From Pollutimonas harenae (GTDB taxonomy: Bacteria > Pseudomonadota > Gammaproteobacteria > Burkholderiales > Burkholderiaceae_B), in NCBI RefSeq assembly GCF_004153685.1, contig NZ_SDQD01000002.1, positions 310,001 through 374,000 on the forward strand: a DNA stretch of 64,000 bases, given 5' to 3'. The stretch's first letter is position 1; each line of letters begins with the position of its first letter. Under the pieces are notes generated by a model, which ran no database searches, was not told the DNA's origin, and worked only from the letters and a program-made list of their open reading frames with translations. Positions 9,383 to 19,100 of the stretch are shown piece by piece. A program made the translations under genes and the position numbers.

Positions 9383-9805
9383 ACCCTGCATTACCGCATC
9401 GAGCTCGTCTCGGGTCCGGCTGCCGGTTCCATTTTTGCCAACACGTTTGATGGCCGGCCAGCTACCCTGCAAATGGGGGCAGGGCAGTGGGCGCCTGGCA
9501 TGGAGCAGGTCCTGCTTGATCTCGAAGAAGGCAGCCGCCATACCTTCGAGCTACCTGCAGCGCAGGCCTACGGTGATCGCAATCCCGATCTGCTGCAGCG
9601 GGTAAGCCGGACCATGCTGACCGAGCATACCGACCCGGAAACACCTCTCGTGCCCGGCGATATGGTGGAGTTTTCTGCACCCAATGGCGGGCGCTATTCA
9701 GGAGTCTTGAAAGAGTTGGGTGAAACTTCCGCTCTATTCGACTTCAATCATCCCCTGGCAGGGGCCGACTTGCGGATCGAAGTCTCGATACTGGGGGTCC
9801 TTTAA
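9329..9805 (+). CDS. fkpB: FKBP-type peptidyl-prolyl cis-trans isomerase (SlpA/FkpB-like)
   Basis: This 158-residue single-domain FKBP has the insert-in-flap layout of SlpA. Recognisable parts are LTLHYRIEL (first strand), [21 protein letters not shown] and the active-site loop [15 protein letters not shown]. The family accelerates proline isomerisation and chaperones small cytoplasmic clients. I used the TTG at 9329 because the reading frame and the duplicated copy upstream both support it. No ATG occurs before the conserved first strand. The stop overlaps the ispH start by one base (TAATG), the usual fkpB-ispH pairing in proteobacteria. Confidence 0.88.
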   Translation: MTSASDSVKAFVRPDSYLTLHYRIELVSGPAAGSIFANTFDGRPATLQMGAGQWAPGMEQVLLDLEEGSRHTFELPAAQAYGDRNPDLLQRVSRTMLTEHTDPETPLVPGDMVEFSAPNGGRYSGVLKELGETSALFDFNHPLAGADLRIEVSILGVL

Positions 9806-10773
9806 TGTCAGTCCAGCATCCCGCTCAAGATGAGATCGAAGTCGTCCTGGCACAGCCCCGGGGTTTTTGCGCAGGCGTGGACCGTGCGATCGATATCGTT
9901 GAAAGAGCGCTCGAACTGCATGGGGCACCTATCTATGTGCGACATGAAATCGTGCATAACCGTTATGTAGTCCAGGACTTGCGTGAGAAGGGCGCCATAT
10001 TCATCGACGAGCTGAGCGAAGCACCAGCCGGCGCCATCGTGGTGTTTTCAGCCCATGGTGTAGCCAAGACGGTGCGTGCCGAGGCCGAACAGATGGGCCT
10101 CAAGGTATTTGATGCAACTTGCCCTCTGGTCACCAAGGTCCATATCGAAGTGGCCAAGATGCGTGCAGCGGGGCGCGAGATCATCATGATTGGTCATCGC
10201 GGGCATCCCGAGGTCGAAGGAACCCTGGGGCAGGCACAAGATGGCATGTATCTGGTCGAAACGCCTGAAGACGTCGCCGCCTTGCAGGTCATCGACCCGG
10301 AAAACCTGGCTTTTGTTACGCAGACCACGCTGTCGGTGGATGACGCCGCCGTCGTCGCCCAGGCCTTGCGCACACGCTTTCCTACTATTGTCGAGCCCAA
10401 GAAAAGCGATATTTGCTACGCGACGCAGAATAGGCAGGATGCCGTCAAGATCATGGCGCCTGCCTGTGATCTCGTATTGGTGGTGGGTAGTCCCAATAGC
10501 TCCAACTCCAATCGCCTGCGCGAGGTTGCCGAGCGCAAGGGCGCAGCCGCCTACCTGATCGATACCCCTGACATGATAGACCCGGCCTGGCTGCAGAACA
10601 GTAAACGAGTAGGCGTCACCGCCGGTGCTTCGGCCCCCGAAGTATTGGTCAGTCAGGTCGTAGAACGGCTGAAAGAGCTGGGTGCCGTCTCGGTGCGCAC
10701 TCTGGATGGCACTCCAGAAAACGTGGCGTTTCCGCTGCCCAAGGAATTATCCAGAAAAACCCGGGAGTCGTGA
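9805..10773 (+). CDS. ispH: 4-hydroxy-3-methylbut-2-enyl diphosphate reductase
   Basis: This 322-residue enzyme catalyses the last step of the MEP isoprenoid pathway, reducing HMBPP to IPP and DMAPP with an oxygen-sensitive iron-sulfur cluster. All three cluster cysteines are present: C22 in [11 protein letters not shown]106 in [11 protein letters not shown] and C204 in [10 protein letters not shown]. The substrate-binding signatures [15 protein letters not shown] and [12 protein letters not shown] are also intact. It is translationally coupled to fkpB, and its stop overlaps the start of maiA (TGATG). The length is normal. Confidence 0.97.
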   Translation: MSVQHPAQDEIEVVLAQPRGFCAGVDRAIDIVERALELHGAPIYVRHEIVHNRYVVQDLREKGAIFIDELSEAPAGAIVVFSAHGVAKTVRAEAEQMGLKVFDATCPLVTKVHIEVAKMRAAGREIIMIGHRGHPEVEGTLGQAQDGMYLVETPEDVAALQVIDPENLAFVTQTTLSVDDAAVVAQALRTRFPTIVEPKKSDICYATQNRQDAVKIMAPACDLVLVVGSPNSSNSNRLREVAERKGAAAYLIDTPDMIDPAWLQNSKRVGVTAGASAPEVLVSQVVERLKELGAVSVRTLDGTPENVAFPLPKELSRKTRES

Positions 10774-11420
10774 TGAAACTATATGGCTATTTTCGCAGTT
10801 CGGCTGCCTATCGCGTTCGTATCGCCCTGAATCTCAAAGGGCTGGCCTACGATGCCGTATCGGTGCATTTGTTGAAAGACGGTGGCCAGCAGTTTGCCGA
10901 CGATTACCTGTCAATGAATCCGACGGCGCTAGTGCCTACGCTGCGTGATGGCACTGAAGCCATCGGGCAATCCATCGCCATTATCGAATATCTGGAAGAA
11001 ACTCATCCTTCGCCTGCATTGCTGCCGGTTGATGCTGTAGCACGCGCACGTGTGCGCGCCATTGCTCAAACCATCGCTTGCGACATCCACCCGCTGAATA
11101 ATCTGCGCGTCTTGAAGTATTTGAAGCACGACATGAAGCTCAGCGAGCAAGACAAAGATACCTGGTACAGGCATTGGATCAGTGTGGGGCTGTCTGGTAT
11201 TGAAGCCATGCTGGCCAATAGCCCCGCCACCGGACGTTTTTGCCACGGTGATCAGCCTACGCTGGCCGACCTTTGCCTGGTGCCGCAGCTGTACAACGCG
11301 CGCCGCTTCAACTGCGATGAAAGTGCATTTCCGACCATCGTTCGTATTGATGCTGCATGCGCTGAGCTCGACGCTTTCAGCTTGGCCGCACCCGAGCAGC
11401 AGCCCGACTACGTGGCCTGA
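10773..11420 (+). CDS. maiA: Maleylacetoacetate isomerase (zeta-class glutathione transferase)
   Basis: This 215-residue GST-fold protein has an N-terminal thioredoxin-like domain ([20 protein letters not shown]) and an all-helical C-terminal domain. SSAAYRVRIAL corresponds to the zeta-class SSCSxRVRIAL active-site motif, with serine in the glutathione-activating position and alanine where many members have cysteine. QTIACDIHPLNNLRVLKYL is characteristic of the class. The enzyme isomerises maleylacetoacetate to fumarylacetoacetate in tyrosine/homogentisate breakdown, or maleylpyruvate in the gentisate route. No other gene of either pathway is nearby, so the physiological substrate is open. 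ATG at 10773 was chosen over the adjacent GTG at 10770. Confidence 0.85.
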   Translation: MKLYGYFRSSAAYRVRIALNLKGLAYDAVSVHLLKDGGQQFADDYLSMNPTALVPTLRDGTEAIGQSIAIIEYLEETHPSPALLPVDAVARARVRAIAQTIACDIHPLNNLRVLKYLKHDMKLSEQDKDTWYRHWISVGLSGIEAMLANSPATGRFCHGDQPTLADLCLVPQLYNARRFNCDESAFPTIVRIDAACAELDAFSLAAPEQQPDYVA

Positions 11421-11428
11421 AAACGGGT

Positions 11429-12028
11429 CTAGCTCTTTTGCTGCAGCCAGCGCCGAATATGATCGAAGCGATCAAAGCCCCAGAAAGACTCGCCATCGAC
11501 AATCATAAAGGGTGAGCCAAATACACCACGGGCCATGGCGTCGTTCACTTCTTGTTTGAGCTGCGCCTTGATATCGTCCTGGGCGATGCCGTCCTGCAGT
11601 TCGGCGGCCGATAGTCCGACCTCTTCGGCGACAGCCAGTGTGACCTCGGTTTTGCCGATGTTTCGGCCTTCGGCAAAATAGGCGTGGTACAGGCGTTTGG
11701 CCAGCTCGGAGGCCTGACCGGCATTCTTTTTCTGCAGATATAGCACTGCACGCGCAGCGCTCACGGTGGCAATGGGGAAAGGGTCGGGCTGCTTGAAGGG
11801 AATGTTGAACAGTTCGGCTGTGCGACTCATGTCGTGCAGCGAATACTGCCCCTTGACGGGTATGTCAACCAGCGGCGCAGAACCTGTGGCCTGGAACATG
11901 GGGCCCAGCAAGATGGGATGCCACTTTACTTGCCGCTGGAATTCTGCCGCCAAAGCCTCGATTTGGGTGCTGGCGAAGTAGCCATAGGGCGATGAAAATT
12001 CAAAGTAGAAATCTATATGGTCGGCCAT
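11429..12028 (-). CDS. DsbA-family 2-hydroxychromene-2-carboxylate isomerase-like protein
   Basis: This 199-residue thioredoxin-fold protein of the kappa-GST/HCCA isomerase family opens with IDFYFEFSSPYGYFASTQIE. In it, serine replaces the CxxC of true disulfide oxidoreductases, and GVFGSPFMIVDGESFWGFDR closes the fold. Characterised members isomerise hydroxychromene carboxylate in naphthalene breakdown using glutathione. No aromatic-ring pathway is present here, so the true substrate is unknown. It is convergent with maiA, the stops being eight bases apart. Confidence 0.8.
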   Translation of the reverse strand: MADHIDFYFEFSSPYGYFASTQIEALAAEFQRQVKWHPILLGPMFQATGSAPLVDIPVKGQYSLHDMSRTAELFNIPFKQPDPFPIATVSAARAVLYLQKKNAGQASELAKRLYHAYFAEGRNIGKTEVTLAVAEEVGLSAAELQDGIAQDDIKAQLKQEVNDAMARGVFGSPFMIVDGESFWGFDRFDHIRRWLQQKS

Positions 12029-12122
12029 GGTTTGGGGCTGCCTTTTCGGGTGTTGTGACGATGTATATCGTACCGGCTTTCATGTTTAAATGACACGATC
12101 AATTTTATATGGGCATGAAGCA

Positions 12123-13574
12123 ATGAAGAAAAGTACAAGAGTGCTGGGTATAGTCGTCATTCTGGGGGTAGCCTATGTAGGGGCCAGCTGGTATGTGGGC
12201 AAGCAAGCACAGCAAACCATCGAGGCGGCCGTCGCGCAGGCCAATGAGCGCATGGCCGCAATGCTGGCAGGCGCAGCAGCAGGAGAGCTTGCGCGCAGCA
12301 CGGCAAGGCTCGACATAGACGACTACCAGCGCCGCATTTTTTCATCTGATGTCTTGTATACCTTGCGCATGAAAGATGGCGAAGGCCGTCCCATCGATAT
12401 TGCATTGACCGATCATTTGCAGCATGGCCCTTTTTCCCTGAATGCTTTGCGCGACGGGCATTTCATACCTTTGCTGGCCTACAGCAGGGCAAAGCTTGTT
12501 GCAACGCCAGCTACACAAGCCTGGGTCGATAGTCAGAAAGGCGAGTCACCGCTCCTGATCAATACTCGTGTGGGTTTTGGCGGAGCCGGGCACTCCAGCT
12601 GGAATTTCCAACCTGTAGAACTGGCTACCGAAGATGTAAAAGTCAGCTTTTCGGGCGGCACCATCGAGATGGATTTCAGCAACCATTTCAAGAACAGTAC
12701 GTCCGAGGGTCAGTTCCAGGACCTCGCTGTCAACGATGCGCAAGCCGGTGAAAGCCTGCAGGTCAAAGATCTCAAGATCACCAGCCAGACACAGGGCACG
12801 GAAGACAAGCTCACCCAGAGCCAAACTACCGCCACCATCGCCTCGCTGGTCATGGGCAGCGCCGAAGCTGAAGACGTTAGTCTCGAGCAGATACAGCTGG
12901 CCCTCGAAGGCGAGCAGTCAGGCAGTATTGTGGGTGGCTCCCTGCGCTATGATTTTGGCCGTATAGCGGTGGGTACGGCTGATCTGGGCAGTCTCTTGAT
13001 CGCCGGGCGTATACAGCAACTCAATACAGCAGCCCTGGCTGCACTGGCAACCGATTACGAAAAGATTGCCGCCAAGCATGGCGGTGAAATCGGCCAACAA
13101 GAGGCGTTAAGCCGTGAAGACAATCAATTGCTGCGCGACCGCCTGGCTGCTGTCCTGGCCTCCGACCCTTCGATAGCCATCGAGTCCTTGGTCTGGAAAA
13201 ATGCCAAGGGTGAAAGCAAGGCCAGCCTGCAGGTGAACATGTCTGCTCCTGACGACGACAGCGCACAGACTGTCGATGACTTATTCATGCAAGGTTTCAA
13301 GCAGGTCAAGTTTGATCTTGATTTGTCCAAGCCCATGTTTATTCAAGCATTCAGTCAGGCAGAAAGCCAGGCCGACAAAAAAATGCAAATGGAAATGCTG
13401 GGCGCGATGATCTACGACCAGTACGTCAACCGTTTGAAAATGGCAGGCTTGATCAAACAAGTGGGAGACGATGCAGCTGCTTCTGTTGTTTATGAACAGG
13501 GCAGTGTGAATGTGAACGGACAAGTCATGTCTGTTCCCGAGTTCATACAGCGCGTCTTCAGTGTTGCCATGTAA
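12123..13574 (+). CDS. DUF945 (YdgA-like) family protein
   Basis: This 483-residue protein has a single N-terminal hydrophobic anchor (VLGIVVILGVAYVGASWYV, about residues 7-25). A helical segment rich in alanine and glutamine follows, then a long region with repeating beta-strand patterns, as in E. coli YdgA. It is expected to sit in the inner membrane with the bulk in the periplasm. The function of the family is unknown. The ATG at 12123 gives the lysine-rich start MKKSTR typical of an anchored protein; an in-frame upstream start at 12090 would add 11 residues. It stands alone, and a stem-loop follows the stop. Confidence 0.75.
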   Translation: MKKSTRVLGIVVILGVAYVGASWYVGKQAQQTIEAAVAQANERMAAMLAGAAAGELARSTARLDIDDYQRRIFSSDVLYTLRMKDGEGRPIDIALTDHLQHGPFSLNALRDGHFIPLLAYSRAKLVATPATQAWVDSQKGESPLLINTRVGFGGAGHSSWNFQPVELATEDVKVSFSGGTIEMDFSNHFKNSTSEGQFQDLAVNDAQAGESLQVKDLKITSQTQGTEDKLTQSQTTATIASLVMGSAEAEDVSLEQIQLALEGEQSGSIVGGSLRYDFGRIAVGTADLGSLLIAGRIQQLNTAALAALATDYEKIAAKHGGEIGQQEALSREDNQLLRDRLAAVLASDPSIAIESLVWKNAKGESKASLQVNMSAPDDDSAQTVDDLFMQGFKQVKFDLDLSKPMFIQAFSQAESQADKKMQMEMLGAMIYDQYVNRLKMAGLIKQVGDDAAASVVYEQGSVNVNGQVMSVPEFIQRVFSVAM

Positions 13575-13587
13575 TGCTCAAGGAAGT

Positions 13588-13618
13588 GGGCCACGATGAT
13601 GTCAAGTCAACGTGGCCC
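13588..13618. terminator. Stem-loop between convergent genes
   Basis: GGGCCACG and CGTGGCCC form an 8-bp perfect stem with a 15-base loop, 13 bases after the DUF945 stop and 13 bases from the end of the DUF4168 gene. There is no long T run on either side, so it could be a weak terminator or an mRNA-stabilising hairpin. Confidence 0.4.
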
Positions 13619-13630
13619 TGCTGATGGCTT

Positions 13631-14014
13631 TTACTGTGCTATTTTCTGAACCCGTTTCACCAGATTCGGATCCTGCTGCAGTGATTGGTTGATGCCGTTG
13701 AACTGATCGACGGTCATGCCTTCATCGTGCACGGCCTTGACCATTTTCTGGTCGGCCTCTTCAAATATTTTTTTCTGGGTTGTTTCGTCTTTGCTGGCTT
13801 GCAGCTTAGGGGTGTATTCCTGGGAAATCATCGCTACTTTTTCCGAGGCGCTGACGAAGCGTTCCAGCTGAGCATCCGAATAGTCGGGCGTAGGTACGGT
13901 CATGGGTGCTTTGGGCTGCGGCTGTGTGGAAGGCTGCTGAGCCATCGCCACGCCACCCGTGATGCCAATGGCAAGCAGGCCGGTCGAAATCGCGGTAGTG
14001 ATCCGTTTGTGCAT
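13631..14014 (-). CDS. Secreted DUF4168 protein
   Basis: This 127-residue protein has a classical signal peptide ending at about residue 25 (VAMAQQ), a proline/glutamine-rich linker and a helical DUF4168 domain. Typical features are YSDAQLERFVSASEKVAMIS and the closing QDPNLVKRVQKIAQ. It should be exported to the periplasm; its function is unknown. A strong AAAGGAG ribosome site lies five bases before the ATG at 14014. It is monocistronic. Confidence 0.8.
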   Translation of the reverse strand: MHKRITTAISTGLLAIGITGGVAMAQQPSTQPQPKAPMTVPTPDYSDAQLERFVSASEKVAMISQEYTPKLQASKDETTQKKIFEEADQKMVKAVHDEGMTVDQFNGINQSLQQDPNLVKRVQKIAQ

Positions 14015-14534
14015 GCAATCTCCTTTCTATTGCCATGAATGAGCTTTCATCATGACAGCATTAGAGCGGAGTACAAGCGCATTCTGTCGGTAGACTTATC
14101 GAGGGGATACGATGGGTAACGACGAGCTGGTCATTTCTAGCTCATGGGTCGGAATTCGGCATATTTATTACGTTTCGGCAACATGCTCCAGGCTTATGCT
14201 CAGGGTTATGCACAGTTGATGTGGATAAGGTGGTGAGCTTGTTTTCTGGCGTGCTCAATCCCTGCGTCAATCAAATATTCGGTTTGTGCCATTGACCCAG
14301 TCGGTGTCATTGCCGGCAGTAATCTGTGTCCTTGCTGTCCATCCGGCGAGTTCGCGCACGCCCTGGCTGAAGCCGAATGCATGGGAAATCCCGTCGTAGA
14401 CGGGATCGCAGCGATTCGAGCCTCACTGGCCTGAAGCCTCTCCTGCACAGCCTCAAGAACCAGTGACCGCCCGACGCGCGTATACAGATGACCACGCATC
14501 GGCACAGTGCGCCAATGTGCATGGCAAACACTAT
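14015..14534. other. 520-bp intergenic region without a supportable gene
   Basis: I find no convincing gene here. A 99-codon minus-strand frame (14206-14505) has no recognisable family, no good ribosome site and a composition unlike its neighbours. The stretch does hold three DnaA-box-like nonamers at 14194-14228 (listed separately) and an inverted repeat around 14390-14410 (ATCCCGTC / GACGGGAT) that could act as a terminator for the gene at 14535. The rest looks featureless. Confidence 0.6.
14194..14228. promoter_or_regulatory. Cluster of DnaA-box-like nonamers
   Basis: TTATGCTCA (14194-14202, one mismatch), TTATGCACA (14206-14214, matches TTATNCACA) and TGTGGATAA (14220-14228, exact inverse of TTATCCACA) lie within 35 bases. 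The last two face each other across five bases. An AT-rich stretch lies about 30 bases to the left. No dnaA, dnaN, gidA or rpmH gene is near, so this is not evidence for the chromosomal origin. It could be a DnaA titration or regulatory site. Confidence 0.45.
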
Positions 14535-15083
14535 TCAGAAATGCGCCTTGATGGTCGCCTCGAAAGCCTGCTCGGCCGACATCCCTTCACGCATCAGCTT
14601 GCTGATCTCTTGCGAATGCTTGGTAATCTCGTCGGGCAGATACTCCCGGTTGGCTTTGAAGTAAGCGTATTTGTCTTGCTCAATGGTATCGACAGGCGCG
14701 GCCGGCGCTGTACTGCGGCTGCTCGATGCTCTTGGCGAACTGCCGCGGGAAGAGGGTGAAGTGCTGCGTGCGCTGCCACGGCTGGCTGTCTTGCGCCCAT
14801 CATTGGCAAGCGCTGCCTTGATGGCCTCTAACGTGTAAGCCGTACTCATCTCATCGCCGACATTGCCCGCGTCGTTCAGACGCATCAGCAAATGCCTGTT
14901 GTCGAATCCCATTTTCATGTCACGTGCATTGATGACCTGATAGCTGGGCGTACGGGCCTTGGTAGGCATTTCGAACTGAATCCTGTCGCCATAAGAATTC
15001 ATTTTTTCGATGACTTCCTTAAGAAAGTCCGGCGTTAGCGAACTCAGTTCGCCATTCCAACGTTTGCTTCTATTCGTGCTCAA
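14535..15083 (-). CDS. Hypothetical protein with Ser/Arg-rich linker
   Basis: This is a 182-residue soluble protein I do not recognise. The N-terminal 95 residues look folded (SLTPDFLKEVIEKMNSYGD, then INARDMKMGFDNRHLLMRLN). A low-complexity stretch of serine, arginine and alanine covers about residues 98-128. The last 50 residues form charged helices (KYAYFKANREYLPDEITKH, ISKLMREGMSAEQAFEATIK). There is no signal peptide or membrane helix. The basic linker could be disordered and bind nucleic acid, but that is only a guess. It is divergent from the pirin gene, with 159 bases between them. Confidence 0.6.
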   Translation of the reverse strand: MSTNRSKRWNGELSSLTPDFLKEVIEKMNSYGDRIQFEMPTKARTPSYQVINARDMKMGFDNRHLLMRLNDAGNVGDEMSTAYTLEAIKAALANDGRKTASRGSARSTSPSSRGSSPRASSSRSTAPAAPVDTIEQDKYAYFKANREYLPDEITKHSQEISKLMREGMSAEQAFEATIKAHF

Positions 15084-15242
15084 GATACTTCTGCTTCCGG
15101 TGATTGTGTATGAAACGGCGAAATTGTACTGCTCTTCTTATTGCTTGTATAAATGGAATAATAAATCCCATTCTTAGATCTTGGTTTCAAAAATGGTAGA
15201 TAACTATAATCAATATCAATCAGTCAGTTCTAGGAGCTTCTC

Positions 15243-16121
15243 ATGGCTACACCCGTTTCTTCCCTCAATGCAGCAACCATCACACAGACTCGTGCGGTGG
15301 AGCGCATCATCCAGGGCCAGGCTACTTCCGATGGTGCGGGTGTCAAGCTGACCCGCGTGCTGACGCGCGACCTGCAGCACAGGCTGGACCCCTTTCTGAT
15401 GCTGGACAATTTCGGTACGGATAATCCCGAAGACTATATCGGTGGTTTCCCCGATCATCCGCATCGCGGCTTTGAGACCATCACTTATATGATCGATGGC
15501 CGCATGCGTCATCGCGACAGCGGCGGCAACGAGGGCCTGTTGCAAAACGGTGGTGTGCAATGGATGACCGCAGGTCGTGGTTTGGTGCATTCCGAGTTGC
15601 CCGAGCAGGAAGAGGGCCGGATGGAAGGCTTTCAGCTATGGCTGAATCTGCCCGCCAAGGACAAAATGTGTGAGCCGGGATACGTAGACATACAAAGTAG
15701 CGATATTCCAGAGCTCGATCTCGGTCAGGGGGTCGTGGCAAGACTGATCGCCGGTAGCAGCCATGGGCGGGCGGCGGCCATGCAGCGTGATGTCACCGAG
15801 CCGCTCTATATTGATGTGCACTTCGATGGCGAAGGCGAGTTTGCCCAGACCTTGCCCGCAGCACACAATGCTTTTGTCTACGTGTATCGTGGTGAGGTGG
15901 AGGTAGGTGGGCAAACCATCGGCCTGCATCGCATGGGCATCCTGAAGAATGATCCTGATGCAGATGGAGTGATCATACGCAGCAAAGGGCCGGCGCGCGT
16001 GCTGTTGATCGCAGGCCGGCCGCTCAATGAGCCCATTGCACAGCACGGTCCTTTCGTCATGAACACGCAGCAAGAGCTGTTTCAGGCTGTTGCCGATTAT
16101 CAGGCAGGCAAGTTCGCCTGA
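15243..16121 (+). CDS. Pirin family protein
   Basis: This 292-residue two-cupin protein has the pirin metal site intact: H72 and H74 in FPDHPHRGFET, then H116 and E118 in RGLVHSELP. GFQLWLNLPAKDKM is the usual link to the C-terminal cupin. Pirins are non-haem iron proteins; some have quercetin 2,3-dioxygenase activity and others act as redox-sensing regulators. AGGAG lies seven bases before the ATG. It is a single gene, and nothing around it points to a flavonoid pathway. The family assignment is firm; the function is not. Confidence 0.9.
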   Translation: MATPVSSLNAATITQTRAVERIIQGQATSDGAGVKLTRVLTRDLQHRLDPFLMLDNFGTDNPEDYIGGFPDHPHRGFETITYMIDGRMRHRDSGGNEGLLQNGGVQWMTAGRGLVHSELPEQEEGRMEGFQLWLNLPAKDKMCEPGYVDIQSSDIPELDLGQGVVARLIAGSSHGRAAAMQRDVTEPLYIDVHFDGEGEFAQTLPAAHNAFVYVYRGEVEVGGQTIGLHRMGILKNDPDADGVIIRSKGPARVLLIAGRPLNEPIAQHGPFVMNTQQELFQAVADYQAGKFA

Positions 16122-16184
16122 GGGCTAGGGTAAAGCAGACGACGGTAGCAATCCGCCATCTGCCTTGTCGACTGGCCTTGGTGT

Positions 16185-19100
16185 TTAAACCTTGGCCTCG
16201 CCATATCCACCACCTCCGGGGGTTTCAATGACGAAGACGTCGCCGGGCTGCATGTCGGCTGACCCCGTAGCGCCCAGTTCGGTTTGGCTACCGTCGATGC
16301 GTTGCACGTAGGTACGTCCCAACTGACCGGGTGATCCGCCATGGAGTCCAAAAGGCGGGATACGACGTCGGTTGGCCAGTATGGACGCTGTCATGGGCTC
16401 CAGAAAGCGCAGCCGGCGTATACCGCCATTACCACCGTGAGCCTTGCCCGCTCCGCCGCTGTTGGGCCGGATTTCGTAGCTTTCCAGCAGTACCGGAAAA
16501 CGCCACTCCAGCACCTCGGGGTCGGTCAGTCGCGAGTTGGTCATGTGGGTCTGTACGGTATCGATGCCATCGAAATAGACGGGCTGGCCGTCCTTGCCCT
16601 GCAGCAGGCCTGCCCCCGAGCCGCCGGCGATGGTTTCGTAGTATTGATAGCGCTCGTTGCCAAAGGTGAAATTATTCATGGTGCCTTGCGCCGCAGCCAT
16701 GACACCTAGCGCGCCATACAGCGCATCGGTAATGCACTGTGATGTTTCCACATTGCCCGCTACGGTTGCGGCGGGAGGGAGCGGATTCAGCATTGACCCT
16801 ACCGGTATGACGACTTGCAGTGGTTTCAGGCAGCCGGCATTCATGGGTATTTCGTCGTTCACCAAGGTGCGGAATACGTAAAGCACAGCTGCCATGCATA
16901 CGGCCGATGGTGCATTGAAATTATTGGCCAATTGCATGGATGTGCCAGTAAAGTCGATAACGGCACTGCGTTCGGCAGTATTGACACGCACGGCCACCTG
17001 GATGATGGCACCGTTATCCAGTTCGTACGTAAACTCGCCATCGTTCAGCACGCCGATAACACGGCGCACGGCTTCCTCGGCATTGTCCTGTACGTGGTTC
17101 ATGTAGGCATGCACTATGTCCAGGCCAAACTCCCTGACCATGCGGCGCAGTTCTTGCACACCTTTTTCGTTGGCGGCAATCTGGGCGCGCAAGTCGGCAA
17201 TATTCTGTTCGGGATTGCGGGCAGGATATTGGGCTCCGGTCAGAAGCTCGCGCAGCTCGGCCTCACGCATACGGCCGTTTTCGATCAGCTTGAAGTTATC
17301 GATCAGGACGCCTTCTTCGTGCACGGTCTTGCTGTTGGGCGGCATGGAGCCAGGGGTGATGCCGCCTACATCGGCGTGGTGTCCGCGTGAGGCCACGAAA
17401 AAGAGGATGTCCTGGCCGCTGGTGTCGAAGACCGGGGTGACGACAGTAATGTCGGGCAGATGTGTGCCGCCGTTATAGGGGTCGTTCAAGACATAGCTGT
17501 CGCCTGCACGCATGGTGCCAGCATTTTTACGCAGCACAGCCTTGATGCTTTCCCCCATCGAACCCAGATGCACTGGCATGTGAGGCGCATTGGCGATCAG
17601 GTTTCCGTCGGCATCGAATAGGGCGCAGGAAAAGTCCAGACGCTCTTTGATGTTGACTGAGAAGGCGGTATTGGCCAGCGTGGCACCCATTTGCTCTGCA
17701 ATCGACATGAACAGATTGTTGAAAATCTCGAGCATGATGGGATCAACGTCTGTTCCGATGGCGTGCCGGCCAGCCTTGGGTACGGCGCGGCTAAGCAAGA
17801 GCTCGCCACCTGTCAGGATCTGCATTTGCCATTCAGGTTCAATAATGGTGGTGCCGTTTGCATCGCACACAATGGCCGGCCCTTGCAGGAGGGCACCGGC
17901 TTGCAGGGCATCGCGCTGATACACGGGCGTATCATGATGCTTGCCATTGGAGTACAGCGCAATAGTGGCTTGTGCCGAGGGTTCGTCGACTGTTGCATTG
18001 GCCGGCTCGGCCCCAGCCTGAGCTTGCTCGGCGCTCATGCCTATGGCTTCGACCGATACGGCTTCGATGACCAGGCGTTTGTCGGGCATTAGGAAGCTGT
18101 AGCGCTGTGAATAAGTGTCTTCGAAGCGCGCCTGCATTTCAGAGACCGACCCATACGCCACGACCAGCGCGGCATCGGTGCCTTCGTAGCGCAGGTGCGC
18201 ACGCTGCACGAGCTTGATGCGCTCTGCGGCCACGCCCTGATGGGCTACTTGTTCGTAAGCGGCCTGGCCTATGGTGGCCAATACCTGCTCGCACTGCGTC
18301 AGCTGGCTTTCTTCCAGTACAAGTTCTACGCTGGCCTCGCGCATGGCGGTGATGTCGGCCAGACCCATGCCGTAGGCTGACAGTACACCAGCCAAGGGAT
18401 GTATGAGTGCACGAGTCATGCCCAGCGCATCGGCAACCAGGCAGGCATGCTGCCCGCCCGCGCCACCAAAAGAGACCAGCGTGTATTTGGTGACGTCGTA
18501 GCCACGCTCGACCGATATTTTCTTGATGGCGTTGGCCATATTGGCCACGGCAATATCAATAAAGCCTTCGGCCAGCGCTTCGAGTGTGCTGGCATGTCCG
18601 GTGTCTTGCTCGATGGTTCGGGCCAGATCCGTGAACTTGTCGCGCACGGTCTGCAGGTCTAGCTCTTGATTGGCCTCGGGGCCAAATATTTTGGGAAAGA
18701 ATTCGGGTTGCAGCTTGCCCAGCATGACGTTGCAGTCTGTCACGGTAAGGGGGCCGCCATTGCGGTAGGCGGCGGGTCCCGGGTTGGCGCCTGCCGAATC
18801 TGGCCCAACGCGCATACGGGTTCCGTCGAAGTGCACAATGGAGCCGCCACCGGCTGCCACGGTATGAATATTCATCATGGGCGCGCGCAAGCGGACGCCG
18901 GCTACTTCGGTTTCGAAGGCGCGCTCGAATTCGCCGTTGTAGTGTGACACGTCGGTTGAGGTGCCGCCCATGTCGAAGCCTATCAGGGCGCCGTAGCCTA
19001 CGGACTGTGCGGTGCGAGCCATGCCGACGATACCACCGGCGGGGCCCGAGAGTATGGAGTCCTTGCCCTGGAACTGCTCGGCTGCGGTGAGGCCACCGTT

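Noticed and set aside
14194-14228. Chromosomal replication origin
   Set aside because: DnaA-box-like nonamers are present, but no dnaA, dnaN, gidA or rpmH and no repeat-rich AT region accompany them.
14206-14505. 99-codon minus-strand frame in the large intergenic gap
   Set aside because: No recognisable domain, no ribosome site and unremarkable composition; not enough to call a gene.
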